Shown here piece after piece: positions 7,158 through 14,282 of a stretch of DNA of 16,798 bases. The position numbers were made by a program, and so were the translations under genes. Every line of letters starts with the position of its first letter. Positions within the stretch are counted from its first letter, which is position 1. Origin of the DNA: JBKPDV01 sp046728075 (lineage in GTDB: Bacteria > Acidobacteriota > Thermoanaerobaculia > UBA5066 > Gp7-AA6). The notes beneath the pieces were generated by a model, which was not told the DNA's origin, did not search any database, and was given only the letters and a program-made list of their open reading frames with translations. The DNA lies in the NCBI GenBank assembly GCA_046728075.1, contig JBKPDV010000088.1, forward strand, positions 1 to 16,798. Reading direction: 5' to 3'.

Positions 7158-8635
7158 GAGACGCCGAAGCCGCGCCGACTGTCCGATCCGTGATCGCCGA
7201 AGGAGCGCGCTGGCTCGGCCGCGAGGCCCGGCAGCGCAAGGCCCTGGCCGCGGCCGTCCTGGGAGCGCTTCTGCTGGCTCCGCTCCTGGGCTGGATTTTT
7301 TCCGAGCGCCGGGCCGGGGATGTCGCGGCGCGGCGTCTGACGCTGACTCCGTCGGTGGCTCTGGTGGGCACGCTTTCGCCCGCTCTCTCGGATTCCTACG
7401 GCGCGGCCGTTCCGGGTGTCGAGGTGAAGATCCTCTGGCTGGTCGAGGAGGGCACACTCGTCGCGCCGGGACAGAAGCTGATTCAATTCGATCCCGCTCC
7501 GTTTCAGAAAGAGCTGGACACCGCGCGGGCGCGCGCGCAGGAGCTCGGAGGCGAGGCGGACCAGGGACGTCTGGCCGTTCAGGCTCTCGGCCTGCGGATG
7601 ACAGGCGACCTGGAGGAGAAGAGGTCGTCGGCGGATCGGTCGGAGCGGGAGCTGTCGACGCTCGTGAATACGACGGCGCCGCTGACCACGCAGGAGTCGG
7701 CCAACGACGTCGAGATGCGGGAACGACTTCTCCAGGAAGCGCAAACCAAGCTCGACGGTCTGGAGCCCTTCGTGGCGCAGGGCTACGTCTCCCAGGAGGA
7801 GTACCGCTCCGCGGTGGCCCGGCGCGACCAGGCGTCCGCCGATCTCAAGCTGGCGCGGGCGCGGTACGCGGCCCTCGTGCGCGAGACCAACCCGGACCTG
7901 ATCCGCCGCAAGTCGGAGGAGACCCAGGCGTTTCGCCAGAGCCTCACCCTGCAAGCGCAGCGCGGCCAGGTCGAGAAAGCCCAGGCCGAAGCGGCGGCGC
8001 GCGTCTCGCAGGCGCGCTTGAACGAAGCCAGCCGCCAGATCGGAGAGGCCGAGAAGAAAATCGCTGCCTGCACCGTCGTGGCGCGGGCTCCCGGGCTGGC
8101 GGTGCACAGCGAGGTCTTCGATAAGGGAGGCGAGCGGCGAAAGATCCGCGTGGGAGACGCCGTCTGGGGAGGGACGACGGTGGTGACGCTGCCGGACCTC
8201 TCTCACATGCAGGTCGAAGGGCGTGTTCCCGAGTCGGAGATCCATTTGCTCACGCCCGGCCAGAAGGTGAAGGTGCACCTGGATGCGTTTCCCAGCCTCG
8301 AGCTGACCGGCGCGCTCAAGTCGATCGGCTCGGTGGGCGCCTCGGAGAAGAACGAGTCGCGCACCTTTCCCGTCACCGTCGCAGTCGACCAGGCCGATCC
8401 GCGCTTTCGTCCGGGCATGATTGCCCGCTGCTCGGTGATTTGCGGCAAGCTCGAGAACGTCGTCGCCCTGCCGGTCGAGGCGGTGCGCTCCGACGACCGT
8501 GGACCTTACGTCCTCGTGGTTTCTGCCCTCGGTCCTCCTTCAAGGCGGGCCGTCAAGCTCGGTACGTCGACGTCGATGTATGTCGAGGTGCGGGAGGGAT
8601 TGAAAGCCGGAGAGGTCGTGCGGGTGACGGAGTAG
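7154..8635 (+). CDS. HlyD/MacA-like periplasmic adaptor
   Basis: A 493-aa membrane-fusion protein. It has an N-terminal cytoplasmic segment, one membrane anchor (about 28-50, no lipobox) and the first half of a lipoyl/barrel domain around GVEVKILWLVEEGTLVAPGQKLIQFD (about 88-115). Next come a long Ala/Glu/Arg/Gln-rich alpha-hairpin (about 118-310) and the returning lipoyl strand with ARAPGLAVHSEV. The C-terminal beta-barrel and membrane-proximal parts follow (GQKVKVHLDAFP, FRPGMIARCSV, ALPVEAV, GLKAGEVVRV). It would bridge the permease and the TolC-like channel. The unusually long hairpin suits direct contact with a tall outer-membrane factor. Last gene of the operon; the heptamer hairpin begins within a few bases of its TAG. 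Confidence 0.9.
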   Translation: MRDAEAAPTVRSVIAEGARWLGREARQRKALAAAVLGALLLAPLLGWIFSERRAGDVAARRLTLTPSVALVGTLSPALSDSYGAAVPGVEVKILWLVEEGTLVAPGQKLIQFDPAPFQKELDTARARAQELGGEADQGRLAVQALGLRMTGDLEEKRSSADRSERELSTLVNTTAPLTTQESANDVEMRERLLQEAQTKLDGLEPFVAQGYVSQEEYRSAVARRDQASADLKLARARYAALVRETNPDLIRRKSEETQAFRQSLTLQAQRGQVEKAQAEAAARVSQARLNEASRQIGEAEKKIAACTVVARAPGLAVHSEVFDKGGERRKIRVGDAVWGGTTVVTLPDLSHMQVEGRVPESEIHLLTPGQKVKVHLDAFPSLELTGALKSIGSVGASEKNESRTFPVTVAVDQADPRFRPGMIARCSVICGKLENVVALPVEAVRSDDRGPYVLVVSALGPPSRRAVKLGTSTSMYVEVREGLKAGEVVRVTE

Positions 8636-8640
8636 TCGTC

Positions 8641-8668
8641 TAAGGTCTAAGGTCTAAGGTCTAAGGTC
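8641..8668. repeat. perfect 7-bp tandem repeat TAAGGTC x4
   Basis: Four identical heptamers in a row directly after the adaptor gene. They form the left arm of the long hairpin. Confidence 0.95.
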
Positions 8669-8696
8669 TGCGCCTAGTCTTACTTCTTCCCGAACC

Positions 8697-8724
8697 TTAG
8701 ACTTTAGACTTTAGACTTTAGACC
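8697..8724. repeat. 7-bp tandem repeat TTAGACT x3 plus TTAGACC
   Basis: Three identical heptamers and one variant, inverted relative to the 8641-8668 array with one substitution per unit. The malQ TAA stop (8713-8711, minus strand) and its last two or three codons are encoded by this array, so the repeat has extended into the 3' end of the gene. Confidence 0.92.
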
Positions 8725-10210
8725 CCAAACGCCCCGTCAGCTCCGCCAACCTTTTCAGCCTCTCCGCCCGCTCCGGCGTGAAGTCTTCTCTTCGCGCGCG
8801 CCATGACCAGTTGCCGTGCGCCTTCGCGGGGGTATTCATCCGCGCCTCGCTGCCGAGGCCGAAGACGTCCTGGAGCGGCACGATCGCGCGGTCGGCGACG
8901 GAGCTGTAGGCCGCCCGGATCAGATCCCACTCGAACTGGGAGCCGGCCGACCCGAGATACTCGTCCACCCGCGCACGCTCCCGCGGCGCCAGAGAGGCGT
9001 GCCAGCCGCGGGCCGTGTCGTTGTCGTGCGTGCCCGTGTAGACGACGGCGTCGGCGACGTGGCGGTGGGGAGCGTGGGGACTGTCGTCTTCCGAAAAGGC
9101 GAACTGGAGCACCTTCATGCCGGGGATTCCCGCGGCTTCGCGCAGCTCAATGACTTCCTTCGTGATGACCCCGAGATCTTCCGCGATCAACCGGAGATCT
9201 TTGAGGGCGGCATGAACCGCGCGAAAGAACGAACCTCCCGGTCCGGGCCGCCAGGCTCCCGACCGGGCGTCCGTGGCGAAGCCCGGCACCGCCCAGTAGC
9301 TCTCGAATCCGCGGAAGTGATCGATGCGAAGCAGATCGGCCGCGGTGGACGCGCAGGCCAGCCGCTCGATCCACCAGGAGTAGCCGTCCTCCTTCATGAT
9401 GTCCCACCGGTAGAGCGGATAACCCCAGAGCTGGCCGGTCTCGCTGAATGCGTCGGGGGGAACGCCGGCGACCATTTCCGGATCTCCGTTCGCGTCGAGC
9501 TCGAACTGCCGGGAATGCGACCAGACGTCGGCGCTCTCGTGAGAGACGTAAATCGGGACGTCTCCGATGATCGCGATGCCGCGGCGTTTAGCCGCCTGAC
9601 GCACGAGATCCCACTGCCGGAAGAAAAGCCACTGGACGTACTCGTGGTAGGCGATCGGTTCCGAAAGTTCCTCGCGCGCCGCCGCCAGCGCGTCGGGCTC
9701 CCGCCGGGCGAGCTCCGGCGGCCAGCGGTTCCAGGGGTCCGGCGCGAGCTTTTCCGCGAGCGCTCGATAGAGCGACCAGTCGGCGAGCCAGACGGCCTGG
9801 CGCGGCGATTGGCGGAACCCCTCGAGCTCAACGGAAGCGGCGCGCGGCGCGCGCTCGAATCGGCTCCAGGAGCTCCGCAGAAGGCTCTCTTTCCAGGCTC
9901 GGACGTAACCGAAGTTGACCGCGTCGGGAGAGAACCGTGGCGCGCGCGTGAGCTCTTCCGGTTCGAGGAGGCCTTCTTCCACCATCCGTTCCGGCGAGAT
10001 CAGAAGCGGGTTGCCGGCAAAGGCGGAGATCCCGCCGTAGGGGGAATCGAAGCTGCCCGTCGGAGACAGGGGCAGGATCTGCCAGAGACTCTGCCCCGCA
10101 GACGCGGCCCAGTCCAGGAATCGCTCGGCCTCCGGGCCGAAATCCCCGACCCCGAAGGAACCGGGCAACGAAGTGGGATGGAGCAGAAGGCCGGCGGCGC
10201 GCTGGGTCAC
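8711..10210 (-). CDS. malQ: 4-alpha-glucanotransferase (amylomaltase, GH77)
   Basis: Transfers glucan segments between malto-oligosaccharides and releases glucose; it recycles short chains left by the phosphorylase. I start at a GTG (10210), giving 499 aa that begin MTQRAAGLLLHPTSLPG, the usual family N-terminus. With this start the catalytic residues fall at Asp297 (LRIDHFRGF), Glu344 (IAEDLG) and Asp396 (GTHDND), close to the Asp293/Glu340/Asp395 positions I recall for Thermus amylomaltase, which supports the choice. WQILPLSPTG, SPYGGISAFAGNPLLIS and GDVPIYVS are further GH77 phrases. The frame stays open to an ATG at 10345, but that extension would read through a strongly structured inverted-repeat block and adds no family sequence. 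The C-terminus ends inside a heptamer repeat. A palindrome overlaps the ribosome-site region. Confidence 0.93.
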   Translation of the reverse strand: MTQRAAGLLLHPTSLPGSFGVGDFGPEAERFLDWAASAGQSLWQILPLSPTGSFDSPYGGISAFAGNPLLISPERMVEEGLLEPEELTRAPRFSPDAVNFGYVRAWKESLLRSSWSRFERAPRAASVELEGFRQSPRQAVWLADWSLYRALAEKLAPDPWNRWPPELARREPDALAAAREELSEPIAYHEYVQWLFFRQWDLVRQAAKRRGIAIIGDVPIYVSHESADVWSHSRQFELDANGDPEMVAGVPPDAFSETGQLWGYPLYRWDIMKEDGYSWWIERLACASTAADLLRIDHFRGFESYWAVPGFATDARSGAWRPGPGGSFFRAVHAALKDLRLIAEDLGVITKEVIELREAAGIPGMKVLQFAFSEDDSPHAPHRHVADAVVYTGTHDNDTARGWHASLAPRERARVDEYLGSAGSQFEWDLIRAAYSSVADRAIVPLQDVFGLGSEARMNTPAKAHGNWSWRARREDFTPERAERLKRLAELTGRLGSKV

Positions 10211-10218
10211 GCATACAT

Positions 10219-10232
10219 GTTCCCACGGGAAC
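10219..10232 (-). promoter_or_regulatory. 14-bp inverted repeat over the malQ ribosome-binding region
   Basis: On the minus strand GTTCCC-GT-GGGAAC ends 8 bases before the GTG start, and the only Shine-Dalgarno-like run (GGGAA) lies in its right arm. Immediately upstream, GGAAC can pair instead with the left arm. The two hairpins are mutually exclusive, and one would hide and the other free the ribosome site. Seen in sequence; regulatory use is inference. Confidence 0.4.
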
Positions 10233-10281
10233 GGTTCCGGATGTGACCAGCGGGCCTCCGTCGTGCTGCACCCACGAGCGT

Positions 10282-10430
10282 CGGGTTTCTCCCGGAGCGG
10301 GGCCTCTCCGCGGGCACACCGCGGGAAACGAACTATAGTAGCCATTGATACAGTGCCCGCGGAGCGGAGCGGCCGACAGGTTCAGGCTAACGCTATCGAG
10401 TCGGCCGCGTCCCCGCGAGGGAGAAACCCG
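10282..10430 (-). other. 149-nt three-way-junction inverted-repeat element upstream of malQ
   Basis: Three nested or adjacent perfect inverted repeats fit one fold. The outer stem pairs 10282-10293 with 10419-10430 (CGGGTTTCTCCC/GGGAGAAACCCG, 12 bp) and, after a 3/2-nt internal loop, 10297-10302 with 10411-10416 (6 bp). One arm pairs 10306-10317 with 10353-10364 (CTCCGCGGGCAC/GTGCCCGCGGAG, 12 bp, 35-nt loop). The other pairs 10369-10377 with 10400-10408 (GCGGCCGAC/GTCGGCCGC, 9 bp, 22-nt loop). Junction linkers are only 3, 4 and 2 nt. It begins 11 nt after the phosphorylase stop and ends 71 nt before the malQ start. GAGCG flanks it on both sides (10276-10280 and 10432-10436). It could be a cis-regulatory RNA, a small RNA, or a MITE-like element with 5-bp target duplication. 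No known family recognised. Confidence 0.6.
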
Positions 10431-10441
10431 GGAGCGAGCCC

Positions 10442-12610
10442 CTACTCCAGCGAAACGTGCGCCCGCCCCTGTTCCCCTGCGGCGACGAGCTCGCGCAGCC
10501 TGGCCGGGTCCTCGCGCAGGCTGCGAATCCGCTCCGCCGCCGGCCAGTAGCAGTACTCCAGGTATTCGGTCACCATTCGGTCGGAGGAGAAGAGCCGTTT
10601 GATCTGGGAAGCGCTCGCGACCATCTTCTCGATCCATCCCTGCGGCAGGCCTTCCGAATCGCGGTCATAGAAAAGGGGGACGACTTCCTGCTCGAGGACC
10701 TCGTAAAGAGAGGCGGCCACTTCCTCGTCGGGGATGTCCTCGCGCCGTTCGCCGATCGGAAACCCGGCTTGCTCGTACGGCGCCTCGTCCCACCAGCCGT
10801 CCAGAACCGAGACGTTGACCGCGCCGTTCAACGCCGCCTTCATGCCGGACGTCCCCGACGCCTCGAGCGGGCGGATGGGGTTGTTCAACCAGACGTCGCA
10901 GCCTGAGACGAGCGTCCGTGCGAGCTGGATGCCATATCCCGGCAGGAAGACGACCTTGCCTCGAAACTCGGGCAGCCGTGTGAAATGCACGATGGTCTGC
11001 ATGACCTGTTTGCCCGGCTCATCGTGGGGATGGGCCTTGCCCGCGAAGATCAGCTGCACGGGTCGCCCCGGCTGGTGCAGGAGGCGCGCGAGACGCTCCG
11101 GGTCGTGGAAGATCAGGGCGGCGCGCTTGTAGGTCGCGAAGCGGCGCGCGAAACCGATCGTCAGCGCACGCGGATCGAGCACTCCGGCGGCCGCCTCGAT
11201 GTCCACGGGACTGCCGCCGTGCTCTCTCTCGAGGTCCTCGAGCCTCTGCCGGCTGCGGCGCACGAGGCGCGCCCGCAGCTCCTCATGGCGCCGCCAGAAG
11301 CCCAGGCGGTCCACGCTCTCGGCGTTCTCCCCGATCTTGAGCGCCGCGATTTCCGGAGCCGTCCAAGTCGGCGCGTGCACCCCGTTGGTGATCGGGTGAA
11401 TGGGAACCTCCTCGGGAGGCAGCTGCGGCATCAGCCCGCTCCAGAGCCGGCGAGCCACTCGGGCATGGAGCTGGGAGACCGCATTGGCGTGCGCCGAGAG
11501 GCGCAGCGCCAGAACCGCCATCGAGAAGAGCTCCGCCGGATCCTCCGGATTCTCCCGGCCGAGCTGGAGAAACTCGTCGAAAGAGATCCCGAGCTCCCCG
11601 ACGAAATGGCCAAAGTAATTGCCCAGCAACTCCGGCGAGAAACGATCGATTCCGGCCGGCACGGGCGTGTGTGTCGTGAAGACATTGCCTGCCGCCGCGA
11701 GCTCTCGCGCTTCGGCGAAGGACAGGCCCTCCTCGCGGATCAGCTGGCGAATGCGCTCGAGGGTGACGAAAGCGGCATGCCCTTCGTTCATGTGCCGGAT
11801 CTTGGGACGCAGTCCGAGCAGGTCGAGAGCCCGCAAACCGCCGATCCCCAGGACGATCTCCTGCCGGATCCGATTCTCGACGTCCCCCGCGTAGAGCCGC
11901 GCCGTGATCCCGCGGTCTGCGGGCTCGTTCTCCTTGAGATGAGTGTCGAGAAGCAGCAGCGGAACGCGCCCCACGCGCGCGGATCGCACCAGAACCTTCA
12001 CTTCGTGCTCGCCGACTTTGACGATTACGATGGGCTCCTGGGTCGAAGGCGTCCGGGGCGGCTCGAGCGGCAGCTCGTTGGGATCGAGGACCGGGTTGTC
12101 TTCCTGCTGTCGCCCGTTGGGATCGACTCTCTGGCGGAAGTACCCCTCGCGATAGAAGAGACCCACGGCGGCCAGCGGAATCGCCAAATCGCTGGAGGAT
12201 TTGATGTGGTCCCCTGCCAGCACGCCGAGACCGCCTGCGTACATCGGGAGCCACTCGGTCAGGCCGAACTCGGCGCAGAAGTAGCCGACCCGCTCTTCCC
12301 GTTCCGCCATCTGACGGGCCGCGGGATGATCGGGGAGCGCGGCGTCCTCCGCATCGAGGGAAGCGACCGCTCGGGCCAGAAGCGACAGATATTCGGGATC
12401 CTCTGCCGCTCGGACCAGAGCGGTCCGGGAGGCGACATGAAGGAAGGCGAGCGCGTTGCCGCGAACGTGTTCCCAGGCCTGCCGGTCGAGCGTGGAGAAG
12501 AGGACTCGCAGCTCCGGCCGCCACGTCCAGCGCAGGTCTCTGGCCAGCGTCAGGAGCGGGAGGAGAGGGTCGGGAAGGCCCGGAACCCGAGTCGCGTCAG
12601 TGGATGACAT
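10442..12610 (-). CDS. glgP: alpha-glucan (glycogen) phosphorylase, GT35, with DUF3417-like N-terminus
   Basis: Cleaves alpha-1,4-glucan with phosphate to give glucose-1-phosphate, using pyridoxal phosphate. The 722-aa protein belongs to the shorter bacterial/archaeal type. An N-terminal DUF3417-like segment (about 10-100, LARDLRWTWRPELRVLF) precedes the catalytic domain: YFCAEFGLTEWLPMYAGGLGVLAGD, HMNEGHAAF, VFTTHTPVPAG, HPITNGVH, phosphate-site FARRFATYKRA (487-497) and the cofactor lysine in EASGTSGMKAALNG (Lys591). The start at 12610 gives the usual N-terminus but has no Shine-Dalgarno; an extended -10 box a few bases upstream suggests a leaderless mRNA. It follows the GH57 gene by 98 bp and precedes malQ by 231 bp on the same strand, forming a glucan-degradation cluster. 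Confidence 0.95.
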   Translation of the reverse strand: MSSTDATRVPGLPDPLLPLLTLARDLRWTWRPELRVLFSTLDRQAWEHVRGNALAFLHVASRTALVRAAEDPEYLSLLARAVASLDAEDAALPDHPAARQMAEREERVGYFCAEFGLTEWLPMYAGGLGVLAGDHIKSSSDLAIPLAAVGLFYREGYFRQRVDPNGRQQEDNPVLDPNELPLEPPRTPSTQEPIVIVKVGEHEVKVLVRSARVGRVPLLLLDTHLKENEPADRGITARLYAGDVENRIRQEIVLGIGGLRALDLLGLRPKIRHMNEGHAAFVTLERIRQLIREEGLSFAEARELAAAGNVFTTHTPVPAGIDRFSPELLGNYFGHFVGELGISFDEFLQLGRENPEDPAELFSMAVLALRLSAHANAVSQLHARVARRLWSGLMPQLPPEEVPIHPITNGVHAPTWTAPEIAALKIGENAESVDRLGFWRRHEELRARLVRRSRQRLEDLEREHGGSPVDIEAAAGVLDPRALTIGFARRFATYKRAALIFHDPERLARLLHQPGRPVQLIFAGKAHPHDEPGKQVMQTIVHFTRLPEFRGKVVFLPGYGIQLARTLVSGCDVWLNNPIRPLEASGTSGMKAALNGAVNVSVLDGWWDEAPYEQAGFPIGERREDIPDEEVAASLYEVLEQEVVPLFYDRDSEGLPQGWIEKMVASASQIKRLFSSDRMVTEYLEYCYWPAAERIRSLREDPARLRELVAAGEQGRAHVSLE

Positions 12611-12621
12611 TCGGAAGTCTC

Positions 12622-12630
12622 AGCATAGCA
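12622..12630 (-). promoter_or_regulatory. extended -10 promoter of the phosphorylase gene
   Basis: On the minus strand TGC-TATGCT is an extended -10 element (TGn plus a 5/6 TATAAT match). It ends 11 bases before the phosphorylase ATG, so transcription would begin about 4-5 nt before the start codon and the mRNA would be leaderless. No -35 match is seen, as is usual for extended -10 promoters. Confidence 0.4.
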
Positions 12631-12684
12631 AATGCGGTACCGGGTCGGGTCTCGAGGAGGCTCGACGAGGAGACCGCAAGGGCA

Positions 12685-12702
12685 GGGCCGAGCGCTCGGC
12701 CC
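12685..12702 (-). terminator. 18-bp perfect palindrome after the GH57 stop
   Basis: GGGCCGAGC-GCTCGGCCC begins 6 bases past the GH57 TGA. As RNA it gives a 7-bp GC stem with a GCGC loop. No U-run follows, so it may be a weak terminator, a processing or stability hairpin at the 3' end of the mRNA, or a protein site. Confidence 0.4.
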
Positions 12703-12708
12703 CGGCTC

Positions 12709-14229
12709 TCAGCCCTCCTGCTTTCCTGTGCCCGGCTGCTCGATCCAGGGCAGCACGTCTCGTTCGAAGATGCGGCGCGCGTCTCCCCGCTCGGCGACGT
12801 TGCTCTGGGCCAACTCGACTCGATCCAGAAACGGCTCGAGGAGCGAGACGCCGAGAGAGCGAGCCGCGATCTCGATCGCGCGCCCCGCGTATTGCAGGAT
12901 CTGTCGTCCCTCGAGGCCTCCGACGTCGTCGAAGAACCAGCCGCAGCTCGTGTACATGAGCATCGCCTGACGCTGCAGGTCCAGAAGATCGACCGCGAGC
13001 GCTTGCTCGGCCGGATCCAGAGAGCGCCGCGCGTGGCGCGCGAGGAAGCTTCGCCGCACGTCGGGATCTCTGTCGAGCCAGATCTCGATCGAGTCGTCGC
13101 GCGCGGCCCAGGGGTCCGCGAGGAGGGCACCCGCGCGGCTTTCGTACAGCTCCCCGAGCCGATCCCTCAGCCAGTCGAGCGCGGCGCGCAGAGGCGCGCG
13201 CCAGGCCTGGGTCCACTTCGGGTGCTCGCCCGTCACGCAGCCGCAACTCTCACTCCATCGGCCGAGGCCGTGCGCGCAGCTCCAGGACGTGTTTTCGAGA
13301 ATCTCGACCTGATCGGCGGGAGGGTGGGAGGCGAGGTATTCCCCGTAGTTGGTCAGCCTGGGGGAGCCGGCGCGTTCGATCGCGTCGAGCATTTCCGCCA
13401 GAACGCGGTGTCCGCCTCGATGGTGATGGCCGTAAGTTTCGCCGTCCGTCGCGATCGAAACGAGCTCATCCGTCTCGTCGGCGGAGAAGCGGTCGGAAAG
13501 ACGCCGCACCAGTGCCGCGCTGCCCTGGGCGAGCTCGCCGAACGCGACGGCGTGCGAGGCCGGGCCGTCGTAGAAGAACAGGGCCAGGCGCTGGCCCTTC
13601 GGGAGGCGAACTTCGTACGGACGGCGGAGATCCACCGCCTCCCGGCTGCCGTCGCGCCAGTCCGGCTCCCCCGCGCGTCGCCAACGCCAGACCTGATGCG
13701 GTGAGAGAACCGTAAACCGGATCGACTCGCCCGCCAGAATCTCGAGGGTCTCACGATCCACCGCCGTCTCCGGCAGCCACATGCCTTCCGGCGAGCGTCC
13801 GAATCGGTGCTCGAAATCGCGGATCCCCCAGATCACCTGCGTGCGCTTGTCGCGCCGGTTGGCCAGCGGCAGGATCATGTGGTTGAAAGCCTGAGCGAGC
13901 GCGGAGCCGTGGCCGGAGAAGCGCCCGCGGCTGTCCCGGTCGGCTTGAAGGATCGCCCGATACACGTCCGGCGCCTGAACTTCGAGCCAGGAGAGGAGCG
14001 TCGGCCCGAAGTCGAAGCTCATCTTCGAGTAGTTCGCCGGCAACGGGGCGACGTCCTCCGGAGGAACTGCTTTCGCTCCGGGCTCCGCGTTGGCCGCGTA
14101 ACACTCCGAGGTGATCCGCTCGTTCCAATCGTGAAACGGAAGGGCGGACTCTTGCGGATCGATCGCTCCCGTCCACGGGTTCTCCCGCGGCGGCTGGTAG
14201 AAGTGACCATGAATGCAGAGGAACTTCAT
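12709..14229 (-). CDS. GH57 family glycosidase/glucanotransferase with DUF3536 region
   Basis: A 506-aa cytoplasmic alpha-glucan-active enzyme of family GH57. The conserved regions are visible: HGHFYQPPRENPW (7-19), SGHGSALAQAFNHMILPLA (105-123), GMWLPETAVD with the expected nucleophile Glu154, and IATDGETYGHHH with the expected acid/base Asp262. From about residue 310 the sequence is DUF3536-like (TSWSCAHGLGRWSESCGC, QAWRAPLRAALDWLRD, LMYTSCGWFFDD). Many GH57/DUF3536 proteins I know of are about 800 aa, so this one seems to lack a C-terminal segment; no continuation is visible in the 98 bp before the phosphorylase gene. The activity (amylase, branching or 4-alpha-glucanotransferase) cannot be told from sequence. 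It is the first gene of the glucan cluster. The ATG gives the family N-terminus directly. Confidence 0.9.
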   Translation of the reverse strand: MKFLCIHGHFYQPPRENPWTGAIDPQESALPFHDWNERITSECYAANAEPGAKAVPPEDVAPLPANYSKMSFDFGPTLLSWLEVQAPDVYRAILQADRDSRGRFSGHGSALAQAFNHMILPLANRRDKRTQVIWGIRDFEHRFGRSPEGMWLPETAVDRETLEILAGESIRFTVLSPHQVWRWRRAGEPDWRDGSREAVDLRRPYEVRLPKGQRLALFFYDGPASHAVAFGELAQGSAALVRRLSDRFSADETDELVSIATDGETYGHHHRGGHRVLAEMLDAIERAGSPRLTNYGEYLASHPPADQVEILENTSWSCAHGLGRWSESCGCVTGEHPKWTQAWRAPLRAALDWLRDRLGELYESRAGALLADPWAARDDSIEIWLDRDPDVRRSFLARHARRSLDPAEQALAVDLLDLQRQAMLMYTSCGWFFDDVGGLEGRQILQYAGRAIEIAARSLGVSLLEPFLDRVELAQSNVAERGDARRIFERDVLPWIEQPGTGKQEG

Positions 14230-14258
14230 GAGAATCGGTTCATCGTTTCATCGAGCGA

Positions 14259-14276
14259 TATGTCGGTTCTGACATA
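14259..14276. promoter_or_regulatory. candidate operator TATGTC-N6-GACATA
   Basis: A perfect 6-bp inverted repeat around a 6-nt spacer (GGTTCT on the plus strand) lies about 30 bp upstream of the GH57 ATG, where a repressor or activator of the glucan cluster could bind. It could equally form a small RNA hairpin. No named regulator motif is assigned. Confidence 0.4.
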
Positions 14277-14282
14277 AAGCCT

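Larger units (their letters stand above)
8638..8724. terminator. heptamer-built hairpin between convergent genes
   Basis: Four perfect TAAGGTC units (8641-8668) face TTAGACT units (8697-8717, plus TTAGACC to 8724) across a spacer of about 26 nt. In the plus-strand RNA the two arrays pair over roughly 30 bp; the one systematic difference per unit forms a G-U wobble. In the minus-strand RNA the same position is an A-C mismatch. The hairpin starts 3 bases after the adaptor TAG and contains the malQ stop codon. There is no strong U-run, so its role as a terminator is inferred from position and fold, strongest for the plus strand. Confidence 0.5.

Noticed and set aside
5289..7457. 722-aa open frame on the minus strand across the permease, TolC and adaptor genes
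   Set aside because: It crosses three recognisable plus-strand genes and two of their junctions, and its Arg/Pro/Gly-rich product matches nothing.
8641..8724. CRISPR-like array
   Set aside because: Units are 7 bp with no spacers, and the two halves are inverted; there are no cas genes.
10332..10339. TATAGT (minus strand) as a malQ promoter -10 box
   Set aside because: It is part of an 8-bp palindrome in the loop of the structured element and has no -35 match at any normal spacing.
10211..10345. N-terminal extension of malQ to the ATG at 10345
   Set aside because: It would code through the three-way-junction block, adds no family sequence, and the GTG start places the catalytic residues and length where the family expects them.
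10985..12607. 540-aa open frame on the plus strand opposite the phosphorylase
   Set aside because: The phosphorylase frame carries every conserved motif including the cofactor lysine; the opposite frame is an antisense shadow.
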